37,740 bases of DNA from JBMYZL01 sp049610385 (GTDB lineage: Bacteria > Bacteroidota > Bacteroidia > Flavobacteriales_D > Sanyastnellaceae). The stretch spans positions 1 through 37,740 of the forward strand of contig JBMYZL010000021.1 of NCBI GenBank assembly GCA_049610385.1, given 5' to 3'. The notes beneath the pieces are model-generated. The model was given only the letters and a program-made list of their open reading frames with translations. It did no database searches and was not told the DNA's origin. This document shows positions 1-8,171 of this stretch, piece after piece; within the stretch, counting starts at the first letter, position 1, and each line of letters starts with the position of its first letter. The position numbers were made by a program, and so were the translations under genes.

Positions 1-87
1 CAAAGGCAGCCTTGTGCAGGTGCAAGAAGACAAAAAACCCTCCTTATTGTGATGGGTCTCATGCCTCATAAAGGCAAATAAAAATGG

Positions 88-121
88 AAAGAGGGGCCGA
101 GTCACATCGCCCCTTTTTTTT
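88..121 (+). terminator. Rho-independent terminator
   Basis: The stem AGGGGC (92-97) pairs with GCCCCT (109-114) across an 11-nt loop. It extends outward by A-T pairs and is followed by a run of T residues to 121. It would end transcription of a plus-strand gene lying left of the window; no such gene can be seen in the first 87 bases. Confidence 0.75.
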
Positions 122-132
122 GCCCATCATCT

Positions 133-201
133 GACCAAATCGGGGTTGAGGGTGTTCGGCTTCTGTCCTGCTGGGTCCACAAGTAAAGTGGACTCTACAT
201 G
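133..201 (+). repeat. Dispersed repeat A, copy 1 (full length)
   Basis: This copy begins GACCAAATCGGGGTTGAGGG and ends with the hairpin GTCCAC-aagtaaa-GTGGAC followed by CTCTACATG. It is nearly identical to the copy at 19046-19118 and is intergenic, just downstream of the terminator at 88-121. Confidence 0.85.
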
Positions 202-263
202 AGGAGGGACGAGCACGGAAAATTTCAAGGATCAAAAATGGTGTATTTTTGGTTGGACGCACC

Positions 264-575
264 ATGACTGCCACAGCACCTAATACTTACATTATCAGAC
301 GAAGAGGGCGGTTGATTGTCATCTTTATCGCCATTGTGATGATGGTGGCCGCAGCCTTTAGTCCAGCAATTTTCGGCCTTACCATGATGGCATTGGAAGA
401 GGCGCATACGGGCGTGGCCCAAAACGAGGGCAACAGCGTGTGGGGCGTACTGCCGTGGTTGAGCATGTTTACGATGGTCATCTTTTTGCCGGCCGCGGCG
501 GTCACAGCTGCGGTAAGCTTCATCCTGATCATTCGGGATGTAGTGGTGTTGGGGCGTGAGCGGCCGGAGGTATGA
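264..575 (+). CDS. Small two-TM membrane protein, unknown function
   Basis: A 103-residue protein of unknown function. After a short polar, Arg-rich N-terminus (residues about 12-16) there is a strongly hydrophobic segment at about 17-41, a polar loop of about 20 residues, then a second hydrophobic segment at about 65-92 and a short charged tail. That is a two-helix inner-membrane hairpin. The ATG at 264 was chosen; an in-frame TTG at 249 would add five residues. No clear Shine-Dalgarno is visible, which is common in Bacteroidota. No family is recognised. The gene stands alone between repeat copies 1 and 2 and runs convergently with the sigma-factor relic, so nothing in its context suggests a job. 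Confidence 0.55.
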   Translation: MTATAPNTYIIRRRGRLIVIFIAIVMMVAAAFSPAIFGLTMMALEEAHTGVAQNEGNSVWGVLPWLSMFTMVIFLPAAAVTAAVSFILIIRDVVVLGRERPEV

Positions 576-584
576 TGTTCATCA

Positions 585-815
585 CTACCCCCCCATCCTG
601 AAGTCGGCACCCATCAGGGTAATCCTGCGGGAAGCAAAAATTGCGGAACAGCTTTGCAGGGCATCATCGCCTTCGGATTCATCCCACTTTCTCCAAGCCT
701 TGACGAAAACCACTTGAGTCATGTCCTCCGCATCTTCGGTCACACCAAGCATCCGTCGGCATTGGGACAGCACCAGACGGTAATGTTCACGCATCCATAC
801 CGCAAAATGTGGTGG
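585..815 (-). pseudogene. Truncated ECF sigma-70 factor relic (region 2 only)
   Basis: Read on the minus strand, about 70 residues match the N-terminal region 2 of ECF sigma factors: HFAVWMREHYRLVLSQCRRM, then LGVTEDAEDMTQVVFVKAWR and KWDESEG. The DAEDMTQVVFVKAW stretch is the core-RNAP and -10 binding helix. Region 2.4 then degenerates and the frame ends at 585, so the linker and the promoter -35 binding region 4 (about 100 residues) are missing. The upstream part of the frame (to 959) does not resemble a sigma factor. It overlaps nothing but abuts the 3' end of the membrane protein gene. This is inferred to be a dead remnant. A rearrangement joining the relic to the neighbouring gene is possible. 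Confidence 0.6.
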
Positions 816-976
816 ATTGTTATGGTTTGAGACAGATCGCACGTTCGCCGAAAAAACGGGCGAAAAGCCGAATCGTTTAACCCAAAGCCGAAGAGGGTGT
901 TTGAAAACCCTTCTTTGATGATGCGTAAGCGGGCAGACACATCTCCTTCTTGACTCCATCGTGTGTCATTCACCTC

Positions 977-1040
977 AACAAATCGGGGTTGATGGTGTTC
1001 GGCTTCTGTCCTGCTGGGTCCACTAAATGTGGACTCTTTG
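977..1040 (+). repeat. Dispersed repeat A, copy 2
   Basis: AACAAATCGGGGTTGATGG opens the copy. The 3' hairpin is GTCCAC (1018-1023), a 5-nt loop, then GTGGAC (1029-1034), followed by CTCTTTG. This 3' variant matches the fragment near 8041. Confidence 0.85.
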
Positions 1041-1177
1041 TCACTTCTTTTTTCAGGGATTACTGGGGTTTCAGGCTGTATGCCTGCTGAAAGACCTCGA
1101 ACGAAGCTCTGATTTTTTGCAGTGATGTGTCACAAATCGCGCTGCTGCGAAGTAATCGTTCCTAAACGCTACATGAG

Positions 1178-2041
1178 ATGTTAAGGAAGCTACTCGGATT
1201 GGCCCCAATGTTAGAAGAGGATGGATCGTACAGTCCGTCGAAATTGGCCTTGAAATTGGGTACGGTCAAGAAGACCGATTATGACCATTCGACGTATCAG
1301 AAGTACAGAGGGCGTCGACCCAAAGTGTTGGTTGTTTGCACAGAACAAAAGGATATGCGGATGCGCAATGGCAAGCGCTTCTCCACGGGAAATCATCCGG
1401 TTGAAGCGCTGGTGCCGATGTTGCACCTGCGCGAGGCAGGATTTGAGTTTGAAATTGTAACCCCGACGGGTCAGGCTGCGGCATTTGAGATGTGGGCATT
1501 TCCCAATGAAGATGCAGCCGTTAAGGGCATTTTTGAATCGTACAAACCTCAATTCGAACAGCCTGGTTGCTTAGAAGACGTGGCTGAACGACTCGCTGAT
1601 GGCCCGTCCGATGGCCACCCTTATGCAGCGATCTTTATTCCCGGTGGACATGGTGCCATGCTCGGCTTACCAGAAGATCCGAATATGGGTAAGTTGTTGG
1701 CTTGGGCCAATGAGCAGCACATCTTCATCATTACGTTGTGTCACGGGCCGGGTTCACTCTTGACGACTGCCCTAGATGGAGGCCCCTTTCCCTATGAGGA
1801 TTACCAGATGGCAGTTTTTCCAGATTCAGTGGATCAAATGACGCCCATGCTGGGTTATCTACCCGGTCACATGCCATTTGGCTTGAGCGAACGTCTCAAG
1901 GCCCTCGGTGTTAAGGTGATCAACAAGAAAGGTGATGACACGGTTGTTCGTGATCGACATCTTCTTACGGGAGCGAGTCCACTTGCATCCAATAAGTTGG
2001 GAAAGTTAGCGGCAGCAACCTTACTAGCAGAATTAGATTGA
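1178..2041 (+). CDS. hchA: Protein deglycase / glyoxalase III, HchA (Hsp31) type
   Basis: A 287-residue DJ-1/PfpI superfamily protein, close to the 283 residues of E. coli HchA. In the known family this enzyme repairs methylglyoxal- and glyoxal-glycated proteins and has glutathione-independent glyoxalase and holdase activity in the cytoplasm. The nucleophile elbow LCHGPGSLL places the catalytic Cys at residue 188, with His189 next to it. Glu76 lies in HPVEALVPMLHLREAGFEFE, the expected acid position. The Hsp31-specific N-terminal extension (about 45 residues) and the IFIPGGHGAM strand are present, so this is HchA rather than short PfpI/DJ-1. The ATG at 1178 gives full length. It appears monocistronic, with 230 bases before the next gene and no visible terminator. 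Confidence 0.93.
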   Translation: MLRKLLGLAPMLEEDGSYSPSKLALKLGTVKKTDYDHSTYQKYRGRRPKVLVVCTEQKDMRMRNGKRFSTGNHPVEALVPMLHLREAGFEFEIVTPTGQAAAFEMWAFPNEDAAVKGIFESYKPQFEQPGCLEDVAERLADGPSDGHPYAAIFIPGGHGAMLGLPEDPNMGKLLAWANEQHIFIITLCHGPGSLLTTALDGGPFPYEDYQMAVFPDSVDQMTPMLGYLPGHMPFGLSERLKALGVKVINKKGDDTVVRDRHLLTGASPLASNKLGKLAAATLLAELD

Positions 2042-2273
2042 AGAGGCTCTGATTGGATTAAATTGCTGCATCAGGGAGTTGCAGGGTGCCACCCAAGAGC
2101 GGTGGTCGTGCATAATTGGAATAAAAATTCCATGCAGTTTGGCAAGAAAACCCGTATCATGTGCGCTCTAGCTAACGACTCTCAATGACCGTTGACGTGG
2201 TGAGGTCGCGTGATGAAAAAAAAAGAACTTCCAGTCGGTCACAAAAACAGCGTGCGCGGAGTAAAGAGTATAA

Positions 2274-2783
2274 ATGGAGAAGTCGTTCACCAGATTGACC
2301 TGCGCAGTTTGCGTCGTCTCGGTACTGCTTTTTGGCTGCAAAAAGGAGCCATTCGACGTGACGACTACGGAGGTGCAGGTGCCCAGTGTTGATGAGATAG
2401 CAGCTGTGGACTGTCCCGAGTTCATGCTCGACATCGGAGAACCGTGTGCAATTGGCGACCAAACGGGCATCGTCACGATTGATTGCGAGTGCATTGAGGC
2501 TGATGCTGTAGAAGTGGTTTCGGTGGAATTCATCAATGATACCGGCAACGAAGTGGTCGTTACAGTGGAGACGAGCCCCGCCTTTTTGGCTGGAAGTACC
2601 TATGCAGTGGTGCCGGTAGCGGGAATCACACTTCTCTATCATGTTCCGGTAGGAACGGATGTGTTCTCTTTGGGAGCTTACCATGCATGTGCGGACGTTG
2701 GAGTGGCTTCAGAGTCGGCCTCATTGACCTCGTCACCGTCCGTCGGCGGTTCACTTCTACAGGTCCATGTGGATTGCCCGTGA
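2274..2783 (+). CDS. Predicted lipoprotein upstream of an ECF sigma factor
   Basis: A 169-residue protein with a lipoprotein signal peptide ending in VLLFGC (Cys22) followed by KKEP, so lipidation and export are predicted. The mature part is acidic, Val-rich and Cys-containing, and looks beta-rich, but no domain is recognised. Its last 17 bases overlap the longest reading of the sigma-factor gene at 2767, so the three genes 2274-4867 are probably translated as one operon. A surface or periplasmic lipoprotein next to a sigma/anti-sigma pair could be a sensor or a regulated product; that is inference only. Confidence 0.75.
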   Translation: MEKSFTRLTCAVCVVSVLLFGCKKEPFDVTTTEVQVPSVDEIAAVDCPEFMLDIGEPCAIGDQTGIVTIDCECIEADAVEVVSVEFINDTGNEVVVTVETSPAFLAGSTYAVVPVAGITLLYHVPVGTDVFSLGAYHACADVGVASESASLTSSPSVGGSLLQVHVDCP

Positions 2784-3420
2784 TATCGATGAAGGATTGG
2801 AAGCAATTCAGTTGCCGGTGCCGGTAAGAGCCAAAGCGTCGGAGATGGAGTCATACGATCCGAATTGGTCGCTCGTACGCGGGTGCTTGGATGGCGATTC
2901 GAGGGCCCAAAGGAAGCTGTTTGACCAACTGCTGCCTTACCTCAAAAGTGCAGTTCGCCGTTACATCTGGTCCGAGGCCGATGTGCAAGATGTGCTGCAG
3001 GAGGCATTCATTCGAATTTTTCGTCATCTGCATCAGTACGACCGGACCAAAGGACAAGTGCAAACATGGGCGACCAAAGTTGCCATCAATACGGCGATTA
3101 CGTTCGGAACCAAGAAGGTCATAAAAAATGATCGGGAACGAGTCCCTGAGCCTCAGGTTCACCGGCCCGAGGTGCTCGAAAAATTGGATGCAGAGGGGCT
3201 CCTCGATCGATTAAAGGCGCTGCCACGTGACCAATACGATGTGCTCATTCTGCATGCTGTTGACGGGTATTCACACGATGAAATTGCGGTGATGCTGGAC
3301 ATTGAACCCACGACTTCGCGAAAGCGTTTGTCACGGGCCAAACAATGGATCCTCTCTCGATTTGATTTGGAAGGAGGGGAAATGATTCTGAAAAAATCCG
3401 ACCGAAATGAAATGGATTGA
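2767..3420 (+). CDS. ECF-type RNA polymerase sigma factor
   Basis: This 217-residue sigma-70 family protein has region 2 at about residues 45-115, with DVQDVLQEAFIRIFRHL (core binding and -10 recognition) and TWATKVAINTAI. Region 4 lies at about 160-205, with LPRDQYDVLILHAVDGYSHD and the helix-turn-helix EIAVMLDIEPTTSRKRLSRA for -35 binding. There is no region 1 or 3, as expected for ECF sigmas. The ATG at 2767 overlaps the lipoprotein gene; the internal ATG at 2845 (MESYDPNW) gives a more typical N-terminus of about 191 residues and may be the true start. The 3' end overlaps the next gene by 14 bases, indicating coupling with its likely anti-sigma partner. Confidence 0.92.
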   Translation: MWIARDIDEGLEAIQLPVPVRAKASEMESYDPNWSLVRGCLDGDSRAQRKLFDQLLPYLKSAVRRYIWSEADVQDVLQEAFIRIFRHLHQYDRTKGQVQTWATKVAINTAITFGTKKVIKNDRERVPEPQVHRPEVLEKLDAEGLLDRLKALPRDQYDVLILHAVDGYSHDEIAVMLDIEPTTSRKRLSRAKQWILSRFDLEGGEMILKKSDRNEMD

Positions 3421-4867
3421 AGACATACTGAAAGCCAAGTTGAGTGGTTCTAAGGCCAAAGCTGATCCTGCCTTGGACAATGCACTTTGGGATCAAATAT
3501 CGGCGGGGCTGAACGATGCCCCTTTGGATGGTTTGACCGGATCTGGAAGGCACAAGCGATTGAAGCAGGTCGCTGCTGCAGTGGGATTGTTTATTCTTCT
3601 GTGCATTGGATATGGCTTGAAGTGGGATGAAGGTGGGACGCTTGATGGAATGAATCCACAGGCCGAGGAAAAACAGCCCCGCAATATTTCATCAGAACCT
3701 CAAGCTGTGCTAGTGGATGACGGAGGCTTCGAAAATTCCGCGTCAGAATCACTTCTGGAGGCTTCAATGTCAGATGAACGAATCGCTGTTGAAGCCGAGA
3801 CGCATGGGACTTCTTTTCCCGGGCAGCCCGGTGAGAGCGTTCAGACGCAGCAAACCGCAAGACCGCAAGGTTCTGATTCCAGGTCAAGCGCTGGAAGCCC
3901 TTCGATGCCATCTGCATCGGTGACCATCCAAATGGTGCCTGAAGATGATGCAATGCAATCTTCTTCAGTGGCGGAGCTAACCCGAAGGACCAATGAGCCA
4001 GATGCGGAACCATCAGACCCTGCAGTCCCTCTACTTTTCTTGGTGCCGATGCAACCTCTGAGCGAGCATAGACGGACTCATGCAGCCCTAGCAGGGGATG
4101 CAAAAGCAGGGCCCCATATACCGCGATATTTTGCCATTCGCGCCTACGGTGGGATGACCTTGAGTGACTTTCGCTACCAAAATGAAAATCTGGCCATCTT
4201 CAGTGATCATTTCCACACGGCTTCAAGCGCTTTCTCGGGTGTTGCATTCGACTTTGATTTCAGAAGTCACCAATGGTCGGTGGGGTTGGGGTGGTCGGAC
4301 TTCGCGCAACGATTGGAATTTGAGCACACTTGGCAATCAGAATCTGTCGACCCCAACGGTATAGTTGCGGTGGAGATGGATGCGGTGTCCGGAGATACAT
4401 TATCCGTTCAAACAGGACCTGTATTGGTTACTGCTAGCCATCACCGCCAGGTGCGTGATTACAACCATTGGAACGCAATGGTGATTCCAGTGGAATGGCG
4501 AAAAGAATGGCTGGTCTCTCAATGGACCTTTGGGGCGGCATTGGGCGGCCAATTGCTAATACGAACGGGTGGACGCGGCCAATCTTTTGTGGACGAAGGC
4601 ACCTTGGCTGCATTTGATGATGCCGACTTGTCCCGGTCGAGGATAACTTGGTCACCGTCTGTACGGGTGTACACGGGTTATCAATTTCAACCGGAGTGGA
4701 GATTGGATCTTTCTCTTGCTGCAGGCGCACAGTCGGTGGGGAGTCGAAGCAATGAGGACCTGACAGGTTCTGTGCTCACCGCTTGGGAAGGGCAACTGCG
4801 TACGTTTCAAATTGCGGCAGGCGTGACGCGGTATTTTGAACTTCTGCGTTCACCGGCTGTCAATTAG
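3407..4867 (+). CDS. Anti-sigma-like single-TM protein with C-terminal outer-membrane barrel-like domain
   Basis: A 486-residue protein. The cytoplasmic N-terminus (about 1-52, starting MKWIEDILKAKL) is followed by one membrane helix at about 54-72 (VAAAVGLFILLCIGYGL). A long low-complexity Ser/Pro/Glu-rich linker covers about 75-235, and from about 240 the sequence is rich in aromatic, alternating strands (FAIRAYGGMTLSDF, WSVGLGWSDF, WRLDLSLAAGAQSVG) typical of a PorT/OmpA-like beta-barrel. The layout matches Bacteroidota proteins encoded directly after ECF sigma factors and thought to sequester them. The start overlaps the sigma gene by 14 bases. The anti-sigma role rests on position and architecture, since no classical ZAS motif (HxxxCxxC) is visible. 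Confidence 0.75.
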   Translation: MKWIEDILKAKLSGSKAKADPALDNALWDQISAGLNDAPLDGLTGSGRHKRLKQVAAAVGLFILLCIGYGLKWDEGGTLDGMNPQAEEKQPRNISSEPQAVLVDDGGFENSASESLLEASMSDERIAVEAETHGTSFPGQPGESVQTQQTARPQGSDSRSSAGSPSMPSASVTIQMVPEDDAMQSSSVAELTRRTNEPDAEPSDPAVPLLFLVPMQPLSEHRRTHAALAGDAKAGPHIPRYFAIRAYGGMTLSDFRYQNENLAIFSDHFHTASSAFSGVAFDFDFRSHQWSVGLGWSDFAQRLEFEHTWQSESVDPNGIVAVEMDAVSGDTLSVQTGPVLVTASHHRQVRDYNHWNAMVIPVEWRKEWLVSQWTFGAALGGQLLIRTGGRGQSFVDEGTLAAFDDADLSRSRITWSPSVRVYTGYQFQPEWRLDLSLAAGAQSVGSRSNEDLTGSVLTAWEGQLRTFQIAAGVTRYFELLRSPAVN

Positions 4868-4980
4868 GTGTACTCTGCGCCTATTTTATTGCATTTCATG
4901 CTGTTGAATTTGCTGTTTGCGAATTTCGTGTCACAGGAAGAGAGAAGTAGCGGTAACACGCAGTAACCAATCAAGAAAAA

Positions 4981-7260
4981 ATGAAAAATATGAACAACAC
5001 ATGCGTTTGGGTACTTCTGGCCCTGCTCACATTCAGCGGCAACCTCTCTGCTCAATGGGACTTTACACTTTACGACGCACTCAATGGCCTCGCTTATGCG
5101 ACGGAAAATAACGACGATCCTTGCTGCGGCCTTGCTGTCTATGCCTTTCAGGGATACAACTCAGACGAATTGTATGATGTGGATGCGGAGTACACTGTAT
5201 TTGTTCCGAATCAGGCAGCTGTAGACGATGTCTTGGAGCTTATGAACTTAAACCAATGGGACATGCTCAACTTTTCTGATTTTGAGACGGCTCTGGATTA
5301 CCACATCGTTCCGGGTACGTGGATGGCAGCCGATTTGGAGGATGGTATGTCACTGGTGACCTTACAAGGTCAGAGTCTTTCTGTTTCTGTCGGTGCGGGT
5401 GTCATGATTGATGAAGCCAACGTCATCGAGACGGACATTACTGCCGATAACGGTGTCATTCACGTGATTGACGCCACGTTGGCTCCTGCTGGTTATCCGG
5501 AAGCAACGGTGGTTCAAGTGGTGATGCAAAGTGAAGCCCACACGGCATTCGAGCAAGCGATTAGCAACGCCTACCTGGTAGATTACCTGTCAGCGCAAGC
5601 CTTGGAAGCTGAGGACGACAACAACGGCGATCCACTGCCTGGACCGTACACGCTTTTTGCGCCAACTGACGATGCAATTGACGCCTTTGCGGCAGCAAAT
5701 GGGTATGCCGATGCAGAATCCTTCCTGGCGTCACAATTTGTGGATGAATTCATGGAACGACACATCGTTATCGGCAACTACGCGAGTGCGGATTTAAGTG
5801 ATGGACAGACGCTGACTTCCATGTCTGGCGAACCCATCACGATTGCAGTCGATGCTGAAGGTGTTTCCGCTTCCGGTGCAGCAGTAGAAATCGCCGACCT
5901 CCTGGCATACAATGGTGTGGTACATTCCATTGGCTCTGTTCTGCCTCTAGATATCCCGAGCGTTTCGGGAACATGCGGGACATGGACAATCAATTTGTTC
6001 AACAACAACATGAACTCCTCATGGGGCGACAACGCCTTGGACATATATGTGAACGGAACGTTGCTTTCATCTGAATCCTGCAACGAAGTTGCTGTGGATA
6101 CCGACGGTGATTTGTGGCCCGATGAAGCCGGGGTATGTACGTTTGCCTTTGCGGTGAATCAAGGTTCGACGATTGATCTTATTTACAATGGTGGTTCGGA
6201 TTCATCCGAACTTGGGTACGAACTGATTGACCAAGATGGAAACGTTATTTTCTCTACATCCGGAGATACGATGTACCCTCCTGGGAGTGTTTTTGGCCTG
6301 AAACCATGCGGAATGGATTCTTCCTGCGGATTGATTGAAGTCACCTTTTCTGACGAGACGGGTGAAGCTTGGAGCGGCGGATCATTCGAAGTGTATTCGG
6401 ATGAATACGGTTCTTATGCGTCAATTGACTTCATGGACGCGGTCTTCTTCCAGAGCATTTATCCTTTTTATCTGATCAAAGCCTATGTGCCGGTGAACAG
6501 CGGCGAGTTGGGATTTGCAGTGACGCCGCCTCAACAGTATGCCGACCTGTGTGGATACATCGTACGTAATCCGGCGGGTGAGGTGATTGTCAACCAAAAC
6601 CTACCCCTGGTGGCTCCTGAGAGCGTGACAGGTGTTACGGCGTGCGAGGCAAGCGAAGGCGGGATTTGCAACGCAGAATTTGATGTCGAGCAAGCTACGA
6701 CTCCGAATGGAACTCCCATTGCGGGAGCTGTGAATGTGGTCATCTACGATTACAACCCAAGTGCATCTTACGCTTGGGATTTCGGCGATGAGAGTGGTTC
6801 GAGCGATGAGCCGTTCCCAACGTACACGTACAACACGGATGGTCCCTACACCTTGTGTTTGACAGTTGCGGATGATGCCGCAGGATGCAGTGACACCTTT
6901 TGTCAAGCAATTTCTGTGGATTCCTTGGGCTTGTTGGAAGGATTTGTGGAAGGATTTGTCATAACGGTGATCGACGGCGGTGAAGGCGGCACGGTGAATG
7001 CAGTAGCAGAGTTGAATGCTCTATTCTCGGAAGCTAACGTTTACCCCGTTCCTGCTCATGATTGGTTGATGCTTGATGGCATCGAACCCAACGTCTTTTG
7101 GAACGCGCGCCTGATGAACATCACAGGCACAGCTGTGCGTGAGTTCAGTGGCACAGGCATGACCCAGCTGTCTTTGACAGGGGTCACTCCAGGTTTGTAC
7201 CTGCTGCAGGTGTCCGGCGAGATGACTACTTCCAAAACCCTTCGCCTGATTGTGCAGTAA
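4981..7260 (+). CDS. Secreted fasciclin-repeat / PKD protein with T9SS sorting domain
   Basis: A 759-residue cell-surface protein. A signal peptide ends near NLSAQ. Two FAS1 (fasciclin) domains follow at about 40-165 and 170-325; each shows the paired motifs YTVFVPNQAAVDDV ... HIVPG ... GVIHVIDATLAP and YTLFAPTDDAIDAF ... HIVIG ... NGVVHSIGSVLP. A middle region with the Trp/Gly/Asp-rich SSWGDNALDIYVNG motif leads to a PKD domain at about 580-650 (YAWDFGDESG). The last ~75 residues (NVYPVPAHDWLMLDG to GLYLLQVSGE and a basic end) are a T9SS type A C-terminal sorting domain. FAS1 domains mediate adhesion in other systems, so adhesion is the likely role. ATG 4981 was chosen; ATG 4990 is an alternative. 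A terminator follows at 7297. Confidence 0.9.
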   Translation: MKNMNNTCVWVLLALLTFSGNLSAQWDFTLYDALNGLAYATENNDDPCCGLAVYAFQGYNSDELYDVDAEYTVFVPNQAAVDDVLELMNLNQWDMLNFSDFETALDYHIVPGTWMAADLEDGMSLVTLQGQSLSVSVGAGVMIDEANVIETDITADNGVIHVIDATLAPAGYPEATVVQVVMQSEAHTAFEQAISNAYLVDYLSAQALEAEDDNNGDPLPGPYTLFAPTDDAIDAFAAANGYADAESFLASQFVDEFMERHIVIGNYASADLSDGQTLTSMSGEPITIAVDAEGVSASGAAVEIADLLAYNGVVHSIGSVLPLDIPSVSGTCGTWTINLFNNNMNSSWGDNALDIYVNGTLLSSESCNEVAVDTDGDLWPDEAGVCTFAFAVNQGSTIDLIYNGGSDSSELGYELIDQDGNVIFSTSGDTMYPPGSVFGLKPCGMDSSCGLIEVTFSDETGEAWSGGSFEVYSDEYGSYASIDFMDAVFFQSIYPFYLIKAYVPVNSGELGFAVTPPQQYADLCGYIVRNPAGEVIVNQNLPLVAPESVTGVTACEASEGGICNAEFDVEQATTPNGTPIAGAVNVVIYDYNPSASYAWDFGDESGSSDEPFPTYTYNTDGPYTLCLTVADDAAGCSDTFCQAISVDSLGLLEGFVEGFVITVIDGGEGGTVNAVAELNALFSEANVYPVPAHDWLMLDGIEPNVFWNARLMNITGTAVREFSGTGMTQLSLTGVTPGLYLLQVSGEMTTSKTLRLIVQ

Positions 7261-7296
7261 TGCGGCCTGAATAGAGAAGAAGTAAAGTTGAATGGG

Positions 7297-7334
7297 AAGT
7301 CCCCCTGCGTCTATGGATGCAGGGGGACTTTTTA
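7297..7334 (+). terminator. Rho-independent terminator after the fasciclin gene
   Basis: A perfect 12-bp stem AAGTCCCCCTGC (7297-7308) pairs with GCAGGGGGACTT (7319-7330) across a 10-nt loop and ends in TTTTT. It is the clearest terminator in the window and isolates the fasciclin transcript from the FISUMP genes. Confidence 0.92.
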
Positions 7335-7403
7335 CTTGGTGGGTGTGCTGAACCATCAGGTTCAGCTACAATGGATAAACCCTGTTGACGGCTACCGTGT
7401 TAT

Positions 7404-8033
7404 ATGAACTTGTTAACATGGATGAACGCATGGACGAGGCATGCGATCACCAGAAAACACGAGCGATACAGTACTTTGAGAGAAGAGTCAATTTCCGCCG
7501 GTTCAACATGTAAAGTGGACTTTACATGGGGTGCTCAAGCGGCATACGGCGAGGGGACCTCAGCATGTTTGCATGGCAATTGCGATGAGGTTCAAAACCT
7601 CGAAGATTATAGTCGCTTGTACAATTGGTATGCTGTGGATGATTCACGCGGCTTGTGTCCAAGCGGTTGGCATGTGCCGACGGATGGAGAGTGGATGACG
7701 CTTGAAATGGAGTTGGGGATGAGTGAATCTGAGGCCAACTCCATAGGCTATCGAGGCACGGATCAAGGCACGCAAATGAAGTCGTCCTCTTCCGATACGC
7801 CCAGTTGGAACGGTTCAAATACTTCGGGTTTTTCGGCGTTGCCGGGGGGCTTGCGCAGCAGCAGCAATGGGTACTTCTTCAATGAAGGCAGCTTCGGTTG
7901 CTGGTGGAGTGCTTCGCCCTATGTAACATCTTACGCATGGAGCCGGACACTCAGGTCCGTCAATGACAATGTCTATCGGCTCTACGGCAACCTTCGAAAC
8001 GGCTTTTCGGTGCGTTGCGTGAGGGATGAATAG
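7404..8033 (+). pseudogene. 5'-truncated FISUMP-domain gene joined to repeat A
   Basis: The frame is open for 209 codons, but only the part from about 7527 (GAQAAYGEG) matches the FISUMP domain: GNCDEVQNLEDYSRLYNWYA, DDSRGLCPSGWHVPTD, SGFSALPGGLR, CWWSASP and a closing SVRCVRDE. The equivalent segment of the intact paralogue at 8172-8966 is preceded by a signal peptide, a dockerin-like motif and CGDPVNDYGYDYSTVLIGG plus about 40 residues, all absent here. In their place are about 30 codons without a signal peptide, then a translated repeat-A fragment (AGSTCKVDFTWG). With no export signal the product could not reach the surface like its paralogues, so it is probably a relic. If translation starts at 7404 a 209-residue cytoplasmic protein would result. 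Confidence 0.7.
7493..7531 (+). repeat. Dispersed repeat A, copy 3 (3' half, fused to FISUMP coding sequence)
   Basis: The segment ATTTCCGCCGGTTCAACATG then TAAAGTGGACTTTACATGGGG corresponds to the 3' half of repeat A; the same ATTTCCGC variant occurs in the copy at 18451. Its last bases run straight into FISUMP coding sequence (TGCTCAAGCGG) with no spacer. Confidence 0.7.
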
Positions 8034-8037
8034 GAGG

Positions 8038-8054
8038 GAATGTGGACTCTTTGA
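8038..8054 (+). repeat. Possible 3'-end fragment of repeat A
   Basis: The bases AATGTGGACTCTTTGAC match the 3' end of repeat-A copy 2 (AAATGTGGACTCTTTGTC). It lies right after the truncated FISUMP gene. It is too short to be certain. Confidence 0.35.
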
Positions 8055-8122
8055 CCCTTCGACTCTTTGACTCTTTTTTTCGGCCGTCAGGCCGCAGCTC
8101 CGAGCGCAGCGAGGAAGCATTG
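8055..8122 (+). repeat. Dispersed repeat B, copy 1
   Basis: GACTCTTTGACTC, a T-run, CGGCCGTCAGGCCG (hairpin) and CTCCGAGCGCAGCGAGGAAG are arranged as in the region 8988-9056. Both copies sit immediately after a FISUMP reading frame. Confidence 0.5.
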
Positions 8123-8126
8123 AATC

Positions 8127-8154
8127 TTGATTCAATAAAAATTTGGTATCTTTT
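8127..8154 (+). promoter_or_regulatory. Candidate Bacteroidota promoter for the FISUMP gene at 8172
   Basis: TTG at 8127-8129, a 17-bp spacer and TATCTTTT at 8147-8154 fit the TTG / TAnnTTTG promoter pattern of Bacteroidota (one mismatch). The predicted transcript would start only about 10 bases before the ATG. Confidence 0.35.
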
Positions 8155-8171
8155 GTCAAAACTGAATTGTC

